DNA of 64,000 nucleotides from an uncultured Thermomicrobiaceae bacterium (GTDB lineage: Bacteria > Chloroflexota > Chloroflexia > Thermomicrobiales > Thermomicrobiaceae). The DNA lies in contig CALKCJ010000038.1 in NCBI GenBank assembly GCA_938082375.1, positions 62,001-126,000 of the forward strand, written 5' to 3'. Position 1 is the first letter of the stretch, and each line of letters begins with the position of its first letter. Positions 7,939 to 16,734 of this stretch are shown here, piece after piece. A program made the position numbers and the translations under genes. A model generated the notes under the pieces. It was not told the DNA's origin. It made no database searches and saw only the letters and a list, made by a program, of their open reading frames with translations.

Positions 7939-9030
7939 CTACGCTCCCGGGTTGAGCATGATCGTCGGCTTGCGGGGCTTACGTACTGCCTCGACCGAGA
8001 GCCGGCCGGCCGCCCGGCGCGCCGCCTCGCGGAACGCCTCCGCAGTCGGCGACTGGGGCGCGCAGACGACGATCGGCAGCCCGGCGTCACCCCCCTCGCG
8101 CACGGCGGGGTCGATCGGAATCTGGCCCAAGAGCGGCACGTCGTAGCGCTCCGCCGTGCGCTGGCCCCCGCCGAAGCCGAAGATCTCTGAGCGGCCGCCG
8201 CAGTGCGGGCAGATGAAGTAGCTCATATTCTCGACGATCCCGAGCACGGGCGTCTTGACCTCGCGGAACATCTGCAGCCCTTTCACCGCATCGGCCAGCG
8301 CCACGTCCTGCGGCGTCGTGACGATGATGGCCCCTGAAAGCGGGATGCGCTGCACCAAGGTGAGCTGGACGTCGCCGGTGCCCGGCGGCAGGTCGATGAC
8401 CAGGTAGTCCAGCTCCCCCCAGTCCACGTCGTTCAGGAACTGCGTGATGAGCTGCGAGACCAGCGGGCCACGCCAGATCAGCGCCCGCTCGGGGTCGAGG
8501 ATGAACCCGACCGACATGATCCGCACGCCATAGGACTCGAGCGGGACAATCTTTTCGTTCTGGAGGTACGGCCGCCCGCGGTTGCCCATCATCGTGGGGA
8601 TGCTGGGGCCATAGACATCGGCGTCGAGCAGCCCGACGGCCGCCCCATCCTGTGCCAGCGCGACCGCGAGGTTGACCGCGACCGTCGACTTGCCCACGCC
8701 GCCCTTGCCGCTGGCAACCGCAATCGTGTTCTTGACGCCCGGCAGCGGCGTGCGACTCGACATTCCGGTGCCGGCTGCGCGCACGCGGGAACTAAAGGCA
8801 ATTTTGACCTCATCCGCCCCGGGGAGCAACTTCACCGCTTGCTCGATATCGGCCTGAATCCGAGCCCGCAGCGGGCAGGCGGGCGTCGTCAGCTCGACCT
8901 GGATGTGGACGGTGCCATCTTGGATTTGCACCTCCTTGATCATGCCCAAGTCGACCAGGCTGCGGCCGATCTCTGGATCCTTCACCGGACGCAAAGCCTC
9001 GATGACCTGCTCGCGACTCAGTGCACCCAT
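7939..9030 (-). CDS. mrp: Mrp/ApbC-family Fe-S cluster carrier ATPase
   Basis: A 363-residue protein from the ATG at 9030; an ATG 33 bases upstream is less likely. Domains: an N-terminal MIP18/DUF59 domain (residues about 1-80, with VKDPEIGRSLVDLGMI and TTPACPLR), then a P-loop ATPase (ASGKGGVGKSTVAVNLA, DADVYGPSIPTMMG, VIDLPPGTGDVQL). It carries the CxxC (ICPHCGG) that binds a bridging 4Fe-4S cluster between two monomers. The family transfers Fe-S clusters to apo-enzymes in the cytoplasm. The DUF59 fusion is common in bacteria. No other Fe-S assembly gene is adjacent. Confidence 0.93.
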   Translation of the reverse strand: MGALSREQVIEALRPVKDPEIGRSLVDLGMIKEVQIQDGTVHIQVELTTPACPLRARIQADIEQAVKLLPGADEVKIAFSSRVRAAGTGMSSRTPLPGVKNTIAVASGKGGVGKSTVAVNLAVALAQDGAAVGLLDADVYGPSIPTMMGNRGRPYLQNEKIVPLESYGVRIMSVGFILDPERALIWRGPLVSQLITQFLNDVDWGELDYLVIDLPPGTGDVQLTLVQRIPLSGAIIVTTPQDVALADAVKGLQMFREVKTPVLGIVENMSYFICPHCGGRSEIFGFGGGQRTAERYDVPLLGQIPIDPAVREGGDAGLPIVVCAPQSPTAEAFREAARRAAGRLSVEAVRKPRKPTIMLNPGA

Positions 9031-9144
9031 ACCCGCCTCTTCTCCTACTGGCCCGCACGGCACTCGCTCGGCTTTCTCAACCTACTGCTTTCAGAACACG
9101 ATCATAACACGCGCTGCCAGCGGCTGCACGATCGAGTATGCTCC

Positions 9145-10515
9145 TCACGAACCGCACCACTCCCCAGATTCTGTCGACGCTGCCGACTCGCGGGCAGAAC
9201 CAGTCCGGGGGCTCCGACGGATGGCCACGACTCCGGTGTTCAGTGCGAAGAGCGCGAGCGCCGCGATCATGGCTAGCCCGGCCGCCGCTGCGAGCCTTCC
9301 CGACACTGCGGCATCCGGCGCTAGGGCATAGATCAGCCGGCCGACCACGGCGGCGTTGCCGAGGGTCAGCAGCGCCCAACTCACCCACGGCCAGCGGAGC
9401 CGCCGGCCGCCGAAGCCCGGCAGCAGGTGTGACCCGACGGCCAGGATCAGCAGCGTCACGTAGCCAACACCGACGAGATGCCACTCAGCGTCCGGAGATC
9501 GCAGGAGCGAACGGCTCTGCGGCAGCTGCCGACTCAGGAGCGCGACCACCACAAGCGCGAGCCAGCCGTGAGCCGAGGTGGCCAAGAGGTTGAGCGGATC
9601 GAGCCAGGCACTGCCGTGCGCCCCAGGTAGCTGGCGGCGCCGGCTGAAGACCTGGAGGGAGAGGATGCCGACAAGCACCCCACACGCAAGCAGCGCCTCC
9701 CCAGCGAACGGCAGCTCGCTGGCCCGAGCGAGCAGCCCTGCCACTCGCAGCGCGGTGCCCGAGGCCACCAGGCCCAGCGCGACGGCGAGGACGGCTGGGC
9801 GCGGCGCCTGCGTGCGGAAGAAGAGCGGGAACGTGCGGCTGCCCATCGCGAAGGCGATCGGCAGCAGGAACCCGTAGAAGCCCAGCACGGCCAGCACTGC
9901 GCTTAGCCGCTCGGGCAGAATCCCTGGGTGCTCGGTGCTGCCGGCGGCTTGCCAGGTACCGAAGAAGTTGAGCGCTAGCGCTACTTCGTAGGCCACGAGG
10001 CCGGTAAGAAATGCTCCCGTCAGGGTACGGTGCGGCCGCTTGTACGCCGCACCAGGCCGGCGCAGGATGTCGGTAAGTGCCCAGACCACGACGCTACCAC
10101 CAATGAGCTCCAGTGATCCGGAGGCAACTAGAGCAGTTGCTCCTGCTCGGGTGGCGACTCCGCTGGCCAGCAGCGGCTGGCTGAGCACCCGGAGCGCCAG
10201 CCCGGCGCCGAGGAACGAGAGCCCGAGCCAGCAGCTTCGCGAAGCCGGCGGGCTGACCCCGCGCAGCCGGGGGACAAAGTGCTGGGCCACCCCGAGCGTC
10301 ATCAGCCCGGCGAAGCCGTACACCTGGACGTGTCCGTGCGCCTGGGCCAGCGCCGCGGGCCAGAGCGGCGTGCCGCCGGCAAGCCGAGCGAGCACAGTGA
10401 GCGTACCTGCGGCGAACCCGGCCACGAGAGCCAGCCCGAGCGCAGTCACGGCGAACCCTTGCCAAGCGGGAAGCACACGGAGGCTCGCCACTGTGCTTCC
10501 AGGGGCTTCAGCCAT
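9145..10515 (-). CDS. NnrS-family multi-pass membrane protein
   Basis: A 456-residue, very hydrophobic protein with about 12 predicted membrane helices. The family-diagnostic segment AHGHVQVYGFAGLMTLGVAQ followed by HFVPRL sits in the second to third helices. Further membrane histidines occur in SAHGWLALVV, EWHLVGVGYV and GSHLLPGFGG. NnrS proteins are haem- and copper-containing membrane proteins linked to nitric oxide resistance and denitrification in proteobacteria. Many distant homologues without nitrogen-oxide genes have unknown roles, and no such gene is nearby here. The C-terminal 25 residues are polar. Confidence 0.75.
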   Translation of the reverse strand: MAEAPGSTVASLRVLPAWQGFAVTALGLALVAGFAAGTLTVLARLAGGTPLWPAALAQAHGHVQVYGFAGLMTLGVAQHFVPRLRGVSPPASRSCWLGLSFLGAGLALRVLSQPLLASGVATRAGATALVASGSLELIGGSVVVWALTDILRRPGAAYKRPHRTLTGAFLTGLVAYEVALALNFFGTWQAAGSTEHPGILPERLSAVLAVLGFYGFLLPIAFAMGSRTFPLFFRTQAPRPAVLAVALGLVASGTALRVAGLLARASELPFAGEALLACGVLVGILSLQVFSRRRQLPGAHGSAWLDPLNLLATSAHGWLALVVVALLSRQLPQSRSLLRSPDAEWHLVGVGYVTLLILAVGSHLLPGFGGRRLRWPWVSWALLTLGNAAVVGRLIYALAPDAAVSGRLAAAAGLAMIAALALFALNTGVVAIRRSPRTGSARESAASTESGEWCGS

Positions 10516-10686
10516 CTGTAGGCTCCGTCACTCACGAGCCCTCTTGCCAACCGCAAGGGCCGGCACCTGGGCACTCGCCAGCATACGATAGCGCGGGCCG
10601 AACTCAGGCGGGAGCGGTGCCAGCGGCCTGATCTGGGCCCGGACTGCTACCGGCCTGCCGCAATCCGAGCAAGGGCCCGGCGCCGC

Positions 10687-10695
10687 TGCTAGAAT
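10687..10695 (+). promoter_or_regulatory. Possible extended -10 promoter of folC
   Basis: TG-C-TAGAAT: an extended -10 (TGn) with TAGAAT at 10690-10695, 48 bases before the folC start. No good -35 is visible at 16-18 bases, as is common for extended -10 promoters. Confidence 0.35.
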
Positions 10696-10742
10696 CACGC
10701 TGTCTCGCCGCGTGACGGCTGACGTGAGGAGCGAAGAGAGAC

Positions 10743-12155
10743 ATGACCGAGTCCGTCGAGCAGGCGCTAGCGCAGTATCGCTGGGCCTCCGAGTACCTCC
10801 TCGGCCTCATCCAGGGGTCACCGTCACCGCCGCCAGGGGCGACGACGGAGGAAATCCGGGCGCGGGCCAGGGCTCGCCTCGAGCGGTTGGCCGGGTTCCT
10901 GGACTTCATCGGCCGGCCGCAGGATGCCTACCCGTCCGTGCACGTGACCGGCACTTCGGGGAAGGGCTCGACGGCGACGTTCATCGCCAGCATTCTGACC
11001 CAGGCCGGCTACCGCACCGGCCTGCACCTCTCGCCCTATCTTCAAGTAGAGACTGAGAAGCTTCAGCTCGATGGGCAGCTTCTCCCGGCAGATCGCTTCG
11101 CCCGCTACGTCGCCGAGCTGGACGGGCTGGTCGACTCCTGGATGAGGCATGGGGGCCAGCGCCTCACCTATGGCGAGTTCTGGGTGGCGTTGACCTTTCT
11201 GGCCTTCGCCCGTGAGCGGGTCGACGTGGCGGTCGTCGAGGTGGGAGCTGGGGGGCGCTTCGACCTCACCAACGTGCTCCGACCGGAGGTGGCAGTGATC
11301 ACCTCAGTCGGGCTCGACCATGTGCGCACGCTGGGGCCGACGCTGCTCGACATCGCCTGGCACAAGGCTGGGATTATCAAGGCCGGCCGGCCGGCGGTGA
11401 CGACCGTGACCGACCCCGGCCCGCTCGCCGTGATCCGCCGCGAGGCCGAGATCCAGGCCGCTCCACTTGACGTGCTCTCTCCCGGAGAGGACTACGCCGT
11501 GCTCGACTGCGACGAGCAGGGCACCCGGATGCTCGACCTACGCCGCGGCCGGGCCTTCCGGCTCGGCCTGCCCGGGCGCTTCCAGGCCGCGAACGCCGCT
11601 GTCGCCATCGGCGCGGTCGAGCACCTGGGGCACCTTCCGCGCGGCCCGGTGTCGGAGGGAGCGATCGCCAGCGGGCTGGAGCAGGCCCGCATTCCGGGCA
11701 GAGTCGAGCTTGTGCAGGCGACGCCGCAAGTCGTGCTGGATGGGGCGCACAACCCGGACAAGATCGGGGCGCTCCTTGAAAGCGTGAGCTGCGTGGGAAG
11801 CCCACGGCGGCGGGTCGTGGTCTTCGGAGTCTTGGAAGGGCACGATGCACCAACGATGGCTCGCCAGCTTAGCGTCGCCGCCGATCACGTTGTGGTGACC
11901 GCGCCTGCGGCCGTGCAGCGCGACCACGCGCCGCTAGGGCTGCTGGTCGAGACCTTTCAGGCGTGTGGCTGTCCGGCGCTCGCTATCCCCGAGCCGTTGG
12001 AAGCCGTTGCCTGGGCGTTAGAACAGGCCGGGCCGGAGGATCAGGTACTAGTGACCGGCTCGCTCTACCTGGTGGGCCAGACGAGAGAGCGCTGGTACCC
12101 GGCGAGCGAGATCGTGCTCCAGCGCTCCTGCTGGCCGATGGTGCTCACGCGGTAG
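10743..12155 (+). CDS. folC: Folylpolyglutamate synthase / dihydrofolate synthase
   Basis: A 470-residue Mur-ligase-type enzyme that adds glutamate to folates, and in bifunctional members also makes dihydrofolate from dihydropteroate. The ATP-binding loop VHVTGTSGKGST lies near residue 67, followed by HLSPYLQVETE and the FolC signature VVEVGAGGRFDLTNVL. VITSVGLDHVRTLGPTL and AWHKAGIIKAGRP give the central domain, and VVLDGAHNPDKIGALL marks the C-terminal domain. The length is somewhat above the usual 420-440 because of an N-terminal insertion of prolines and charged residues around residues 25-45. It stands alone; the next gene belongs to the polyamine transporter. Confidence 0.92.
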   Translation: MTESVEQALAQYRWASEYLLGLIQGSPSPPPGATTEEIRARARARLERLAGFLDFIGRPQDAYPSVHVTGTSGKGSTATFIASILTQAGYRTGLHLSPYLQVETEKLQLDGQLLPADRFARYVAELDGLVDSWMRHGGQRLTYGEFWVALTFLAFARERVDVAVVEVGAGGRFDLTNVLRPEVAVITSVGLDHVRTLGPTLLDIAWHKAGIIKAGRPAVTTVTDPGPLAVIRREAEIQAAPLDVLSPGEDYAVLDCDEQGTRMLDLRRGRAFRLGLPGRFQAANAAVAIGAVEHLGHLPRGPVSEGAIASGLEQARIPGRVELVQATPQVVLDGAHNPDKIGALLESVSCVGSPRRRVVVFGVLEGHDAPTMARQLSVAADHVVVTAPAAVQRDHAPLGLLVETFQACGCPALAIPEPLEAVAWALEQAGPEDQVLVTGSLYLVGQTRERWYPASEIVLQRSCWPMVLTR

Positions 12156-12322
12156 TCCCGGCGTGGTCGGCAGGATCTCCATCATCGGATTGCGATCGGG
12201 TACAATTGCGCACGTTCCAGGGCGCCTTCCTGCCGCGGCACTGCTGAACCTGTGTGCCACCGGGAAATCGGCAGGTCAAAAGCCTTCGCCCTGATCTGAA
12301 GTCGAGCGGGGGAGGAGACGAT

Positions 12323-13423
12323 TTGGGCCGCGTCGCCGACGTGGAGCTGCGCAACGTCAGCAAGGTGTTCGATACCTCTGTCGTCGCCGTCGACGGCGTG
12401 TCGCTTGAGATCGAACCGGGCGAGTTCTTCTCGCTGCTCGGGCCGTCTGGCTGCGGCAAGACGACCACGCTACGGATGATCGCCGGCTTCGAGATGCCGA
12501 CGTCGGGCGAGATCTACATCGAGGGCCGGCCGATGGGGGAAACCCCGCCCTTCCGGCGTAACGTCAACACGGTCTTCCAGAACTACGCGCTCTTCCCGCA
12601 CATGACCGTCGCCGACAACGTCGCCTTCGGACTGCGCATGAAGCGAGTGCCAAGGGACGAGATCGCCCGGCGGGTGCGCGAGGCGCTCCAGCTCGTCCGG
12701 TTGGCCGGCTTCGAAGATCGTTACCCGCGCCAGCTCTCCGGCGGCCAGCAGCAACGAGTGGCGTTGGCACGCGCGCTCATCAACCGGCCCCGCGTGCTGC
12801 TCCTCGATGAGCCGCTCGGTGCCCTCGACCTCAAGCTGCGCAAGGAGATGCAGCTCGAACTCAAGCACTTGCAGATGACGGTCGGCATCACCTTCATCTA
12901 CGTCACCCACGACCAGGAAGAGGCACTCACGATGTCCGACCGGATCGCTGTGATGAACGCCGGCCGCGTGCTGCAGGTCGGCACGCCGCTCGAGATCTAC
13001 GAACGCCCTAGTAACCGGTTCGTGGCCGATTTCATCGGTGAGTCGAACTTCCTGGACGGGCGGGTGGTCGAACTCAACGGCCAGTGCGCAACCGTCCTGA
13101 TCGACGACCACCTGCCGCTACCGGCACGCGTGCAGGACGAATTGGCCGTCGGTGAGCAGGTGACTATCGCTATCCGCCCGGAAAAGATCCGTCTGCACCC
13201 GAGCGCTGGAGAAGGGGCCCAGGGGTGCGTCCCCGGTCGCGTGGAAGAGATCGTCTACATCGGCACCGACACCTACTATCTGGTCCGGCTGACCAAGCGC
13301 TGCACCGTGCGCGTACGCGTGCAGAACAGCCAGAACCGGCTCGACAGCGGCGAGCGGGTCGGTGAAGGCACAGAAGTCCTGCTCAGCTGGCTGCCTGAGA
13401 CCGCGATGGTGCTGAAGGCATGA
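12323..13423 (+). CDS. potA: Spermidine/putrescine ABC transporter, ATP-binding subunit
   Basis: A 366-residue ABC ATPase. I chose a TTG start at 12323 because a strong GGGGGAGGAG lies just before it and the family's usual opening ([10 protein letters not shown]) follows. The ATG at 12254 would add 23 unrelated residues. Visible motifs are Walker [10 protein letters not shown] (about residues 40-48), [15 protein letters not shown] (signature), [12 protein letters not shown] (Walker B) and [20 protein letters not shown] domain with [11 protein letters not shown] closes it. It powers import of polyamines from the periplasmic-side binding protein. It is the first gene of potABCD. Confidence 0.93.
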   Translation: MGRVADVELRNVSKVFDTSVVAVDGVSLEIEPGEFFSLLGPSGCGKTTTLRMIAGFEMPTSGEIYIEGRPMGETPPFRRNVNTVFQNYALFPHMTVADNVAFGLRMKRVPRDEIARRVREALQLVRLAGFEDRYPRQLSGGQQQRVALARALINRPRVLLLDEPLGALDLKLRKEMQLELKHLQMTVGITFIYVTHDQEEALTMSDRIAVMNAGRVLQVGTPLEIYERPSNRFVADFIGESNFLDGRVVELNGQCATVLIDDHLPLPARVQDELAVGEQVTIAIRPEKIRLHPSAGEGAQGCVPGRVEEIVYIGTDTYYLVRLTKRCTVRVRVQNSQNRLDSGERVGEGTEVLLSWLPETAMVLKA

Positions 13424-13502
13424 GCGTTGGGAGAGAGGTCGGCGCTCGTCGCAGGAGCGAGTGTGTCAGCGAGCCGGTCGAGTGAGCGAGGAGGAGCTGA
13501 GC

Positions 13503-14420
13503 GTGGCGCTGGCCAAGGGGATAGAGACACAACCTCAGCAACCGGCGAGCTTGGCGGCGCGTCTGATCGACTGGGCGCGTCGGCGCACCGGGATCAAGTT
13601 GTCGCTGGTGCTCGGGCCGGGGGCGTTCTGGCTACTGGTCTTCTTTCTCATCCCCTTGGGCGTGGTGCTGGCCTATAGCTTCGCCAGCCGCGGTGCCTAC
13701 GGCCAGGTGATCTGGCGCCTCACGCTGGAGAACTACACCCGGTTCTTCGATTGGCTCTACATCCGCGTCTTTTTGGTCTCCGTTTGGATCGCGCTGCTGA
13801 CGACCGTCATTTGCCTCGTCATCGGCTACCCCTTCGCCTTCGTGATGGCCCGGGTGCCGCGCCGCTGGCGTAACGCGCTGCTGGTACTGGTGATGGTGCC
13901 CTTCTGGACGAACTTTCTGGTGCGCACCTATGCAATCATGCTGCTGCTGCGCAACGAGGGGTTGATCAACAGCGCGCTCCGCTGGCTGGGGGTCATCGAG
14001 CAGCCAGTTACCATGCTCTTCACGACCTTTGCTGTCGTGCTCGGTCTCGTCTACGGCTATTTGCCTTTCATGATCCTGCCGTTGTATGCCTCCATCGAGA
14101 AGTTCGACTTCACGCTGGTGGAGGCGGCACAGGATCTGGGAGCAAATACCTGGCAGGTGTTCACCCGGGTGCTGCTGCCGCTGACGATGCCCGGCGTGGT
14201 GGCGGGATCCATCCTTGTCTTCATCCCGTCGGTCGGCGCTTTCGTCACGCCGGATCTCTTGGGCGGCGGGAAGGTGGTCATGATCGGCAACCTGATCCAG
14301 CAACAGTTCCTGACGGTTCGGCACTGGCCGTTCGGCTCGGCGGTCTCCTTCGTCCTGATGGCCGTGGTGCTGCTCTCAACGATGGCCTACTTCCGGGTCG
14401 GCGGGGAGCGGCGGGTATGA
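13503..14420 (+). CDS. potB: Spermidine/putrescine ABC transporter permease
   Basis: A 305-residue permease with six predicted membrane helices. The GTG at 13503 is preceded by GAGGAGGAG five bases away; an ATG 42 bases upstream has no such site. The cytoplasmic EAA loop that docks the ATPase is visible as EAAQDLGANTWQVF, followed by LLPLTMPGVVAGS. FVTPDLLGGGKVVMIGNLI near the C-terminus is typical of PotB. It overlaps potC by four bases (ATGA), so both permease chains are translationally coupled. Confidence 0.93.
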   Translation: MALAKGIETQPQQPASLAARLIDWARRRTGIKLSLVLGPGAFWLLVFFLIPLGVVLAYSFASRGAYGQVIWRLTLENYTRFFDWLYIRVFLVSVWIALLTTVICLVIGYPFAFVMARVPRRWRNALLVLVMVPFWTNFLVRTYAIMLLLRNEGLINSALRWLGVIEQPVTMLFTTFAVVLGLVYGYLPFMILPLYASIEKFDFTLVEAAQDLGANTWQVFTRVLLPLTMPGVVAGSILVFIPSVGAFVTPDLLGGGKVVMIGNLIQQQFLTVRHWPFGSAVSFVLMAVVLLSTMAYFRVGGERRV

Positions 14421-15280
14421 ACACGACGGCGACGACAGCCCCTCGGACTGTGCCGCTCGCGACCCGGCGACGCTGGCGGCTGAAGCCGGGCTGGCTGGTG
14501 CTGAACACGAACGTGCTGCTCACCTTCCTCTTCCTGTACGCGCCGATCGTGATCCTGGTGATCTTCAGCTTCAATGCCTCGCGCCAGCAGGCGGTCTGGG
14601 TCGGCTTTACGGTCGAGTGGTACGAGCAGATGATGCGGGACCAGCGGGTCATCGCCGCGGCCAAGAACAGCCTGATCATCGCCCTGGTCTCGACGACGAT
14701 CTCCACGGTCATCGGCACGCTGACCGCCCTAGCGCTCGACCGCTTCCGCTTCCGGGCCAAGACCGTCTTCGAGGGAGCGATGTACCTACCGATCATCGTG
14801 CCGGAGATCGTGATGGCGATCTCGCTCCTGGTCTTCTTCAACACCACGTTCAGCCTGCTCGACCGCTGGCTCGGGCTCACACTCAAGTTCGGGCTGGGAA
14901 CGATCACGATCGCGCACATCGCCTTCTCCTTCCCCTTCGTAGCCGTGGTCGTGCGCGCCCGGCTGGCCGACTTCGACCGTACGCTCGAGCAGGCGGCCCA
15001 GGATCTCGGCGCCAACGAGTGGCAGACCTTCCGCTACGTGACGCTCCCGCTGCTAATGCCTGGCATTCTGGCCGGCGCGCTTTTGGCCTTCACGCTCTCG
15101 ATCGATGACTTCGTGATCACGTTCTTCAACGCGGGGATCGGCGCGACGACGCTGCCGCTCGAGATCTACGGCCGCATCCGGCGCGGGATTACCCCCGAGG
15201 TCAATGCGCTCTCGGCGGTGCTCCTGCTCGCCTCGATCGCGCTCGTGCTCGGGTCGGTGCTCCTGCAGCGCCGGCGCTAA
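14417..15280 (+). CDS. potC: Spermidine/putrescine ABC transporter permease
   Basis: A 287-residue second permease chain with six membrane helices. A basic N-terminal tail (about 30 residues) precedes the first helix, VLLTFLFLYAPIVILVIFSF. The PotC signature FNASRQQAVWVGFTVEWYE follows, and the EAA loop is EQAAQDLGANEWQTF then TLPLLMPGILAG. SIDDFVITFF in the last third is also characteristic. PotB and PotC form the transmembrane channel driven by PotA. Confidence 0.93.
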   Translation: MNTTATTAPRTVPLATRRRWRLKPGWLVLNTNVLLTFLFLYAPIVILVIFSFNASRQQAVWVGFTVEWYEQMMRDQRVIAAAKNSLIIALVSTTISTVIGTLTALALDRFRFRAKTVFEGAMYLPIIVPEIVMAISLLVFFNTTFSLLDRWLGLTLKFGLGTITIAHIAFSFPFVAVVVRARLADFDRTLEQAAQDLGANEWQTFRYVTLPLLMPGILAGALLAFTLSIDDFVITFFNAGIGATTLPLEIYGRIRRGITPEVNALSAVLLLASIALVLGSVLLQRRR

Positions 15281-15374
15281 GGGGAGGTGACGACGGAAGC
15301 ACGCGGCCCGGGGCAACGCGAACCGGACAATCGGCATTCGTCGTAAACGGTGTAACGCGTGAGGAGGACACGAT

Positions 15375-16592
15375 ATGAAGCAGGACATCCGCGTCCAACG
15401 GCTGATCCGTAGCTGGCAACAGGGCTGGCTCTCGCGTCGCGAGCTCATCCGCCGGCTCACGCTTCTGGGGCTGAGCCTGCCGGCCATCGCCGCCCTGCTG
15501 GCCGCCTGCGCCCGCCAGGCCGAGACGCCGACGGCCGCGTCTGGCGGTACGACGCCAGCGACCGGCGAGACGCCGGCTGCGGGCGGTATCCCCGACTACA
15601 TCGACCGCAGCAAGCTGGAGGGCGAACTGAACTTCTACAACTGGTCGGAGTACCACGATCCCGAGGTGATCGCCGAGTTCGAGCAGACTTACGGCGTCAA
15701 GGTGACCCAGGATACCTATGCCAGCAACGAGGACCTGCTGGCCAAGCTCCAGGGCGGCGCTACCGGTTACGACGTGATCGTGCCCTCGGACTACATGGTC
15801 AGCATCATGATCAACCTCGGCATGCTCGCGCCGCTCGACTACAACGTGATCAAGACCATCGAGCACATCGATCCCAACAACCTGAAACCGTACTACGACC
15901 CAGACAATACCTACAGTATCCCCTACATGTGGGGCACCTCCGGCTACAGTTACGACACCACCGTCCTGGGCGAGGATCTCGAGAGCTGGAAAGAGGTCTT
16001 CGAGCCGCGCCCGGAGGTGCGGGGCAAGATCGTCATGCTCGACGACCAGCGCGAGGTCATCGGCGCAGCCCTCATGTACCTCGGCTACTCGATCAACGAG
16101 ACCAGCGACGAAGCACTCACCAAGGTCAAGGAGCTGCTCTTGGCCCAGAAGCCGTCTGTCCTGGCCTACACGAGCCAGAACAACGACGACCTGCTCGTGG
16201 CCGGGGAGGCAGTGATCTCCCACATCTGGACCGGAGACGCGCTCCTAGCGGAGCAGGAGCGCGAGGGCCTGCGCTATGTGATCCCGAAAGAGGGCTGCAC
16301 CGTCTGGCAAGACAACCTCTGCGTGCCAAAGACCGCGCCGCACAAGTACACGTCGATGGCGTTCATCGACTTCATGAACCGGCCGGACGTCGCCGCCCGC
16401 AACGCGAACTTCATCTGGTACGGCTGCCCGAACAAGACGGCGCGCGAGCAGGGGCTCATCGACGAGGCGATGCTCAACAATCCCGGCGTCTACCCGCCCG
16501 ACGAGGTATGGCAGCGCCTCCAGTGGATCAAGGACGTCGGCGAGGACACGCTCAAGTTCGACCGGCTCTGGACGGAGATCAAGACGGCATAG
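15375..16592 (+). CDS. potD: Spermidine/putrescine-binding lipoprotein
   Basis: A 405-residue extracytoplasmic binding protein. The N-terminus has a twin-arginine motif (SRRELI at residues 20-25), a hydrophobic stretch and a lipobox LLAAC with the lipidated Cys45, so it is probably a Tat-exported lipoprotein. A Thr/Ala/Gly linker follows. The mature part starts LEGELNFYNWSEYHDPEVI, typical of PotD/PotF. Conserved blocks include GYDVIVPSDYMV, YSIPYMWGTSGY and DNLCVPKTAPH. It lies 94 bases after potC and completes a full importer for putrescine, spermidine or a related cation. Confidence 0.93.
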   Translation: MKQDIRVQRLIRSWQQGWLSRRELIRRLTLLGLSLPAIAALLAACARQAETPTAASGGTTPATGETPAAGGIPDYIDRSKLEGELNFYNWSEYHDPEVIAEFEQTYGVKVTQDTYASNEDLLAKLQGGATGYDVIVPSDYMVSIMINLGMLAPLDYNVIKTIEHIDPNNLKPYYDPDNTYSIPYMWGTSGYSYDTTVLGEDLESWKEVFEPRPEVRGKIVMLDDQREVIGAALMYLGYSINETSDEALTKVKELLLAQKPSVLAYTSQNNDDLLVAGEAVISHIWTGDALLAEQEREGLRYVIPKEGCTVWQDNLCVPKTAPHKYTSMAFIDFMNRPDVAARNANFIWYGCPNKTAREQGLIDEAMLNNPGVYPPDEVWQRLQWIKDVGEDTLKFDRLWTEIKTA

Positions 16593-16734
16593 CACACCGG
16601 ACAGTGCCACGCTTTCCCTTCCCGGCAAGAACACACTTCCCTTGATCTGATCTTTCCTGCGCAGCGCAGCCTGGCGGGGAAACGCCATTGCGTCGATGGC
16701 GGCCTGTCACCCGATCGCGACCGGCTCATTCGCC

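Noticed and set aside
12189-12206. TTGCGA and TACAAT before potA as a promoter pair
   Set aside because: The boxes are only six bases apart, and no acceptable -35 lies 16-18 bases before TACAAT.
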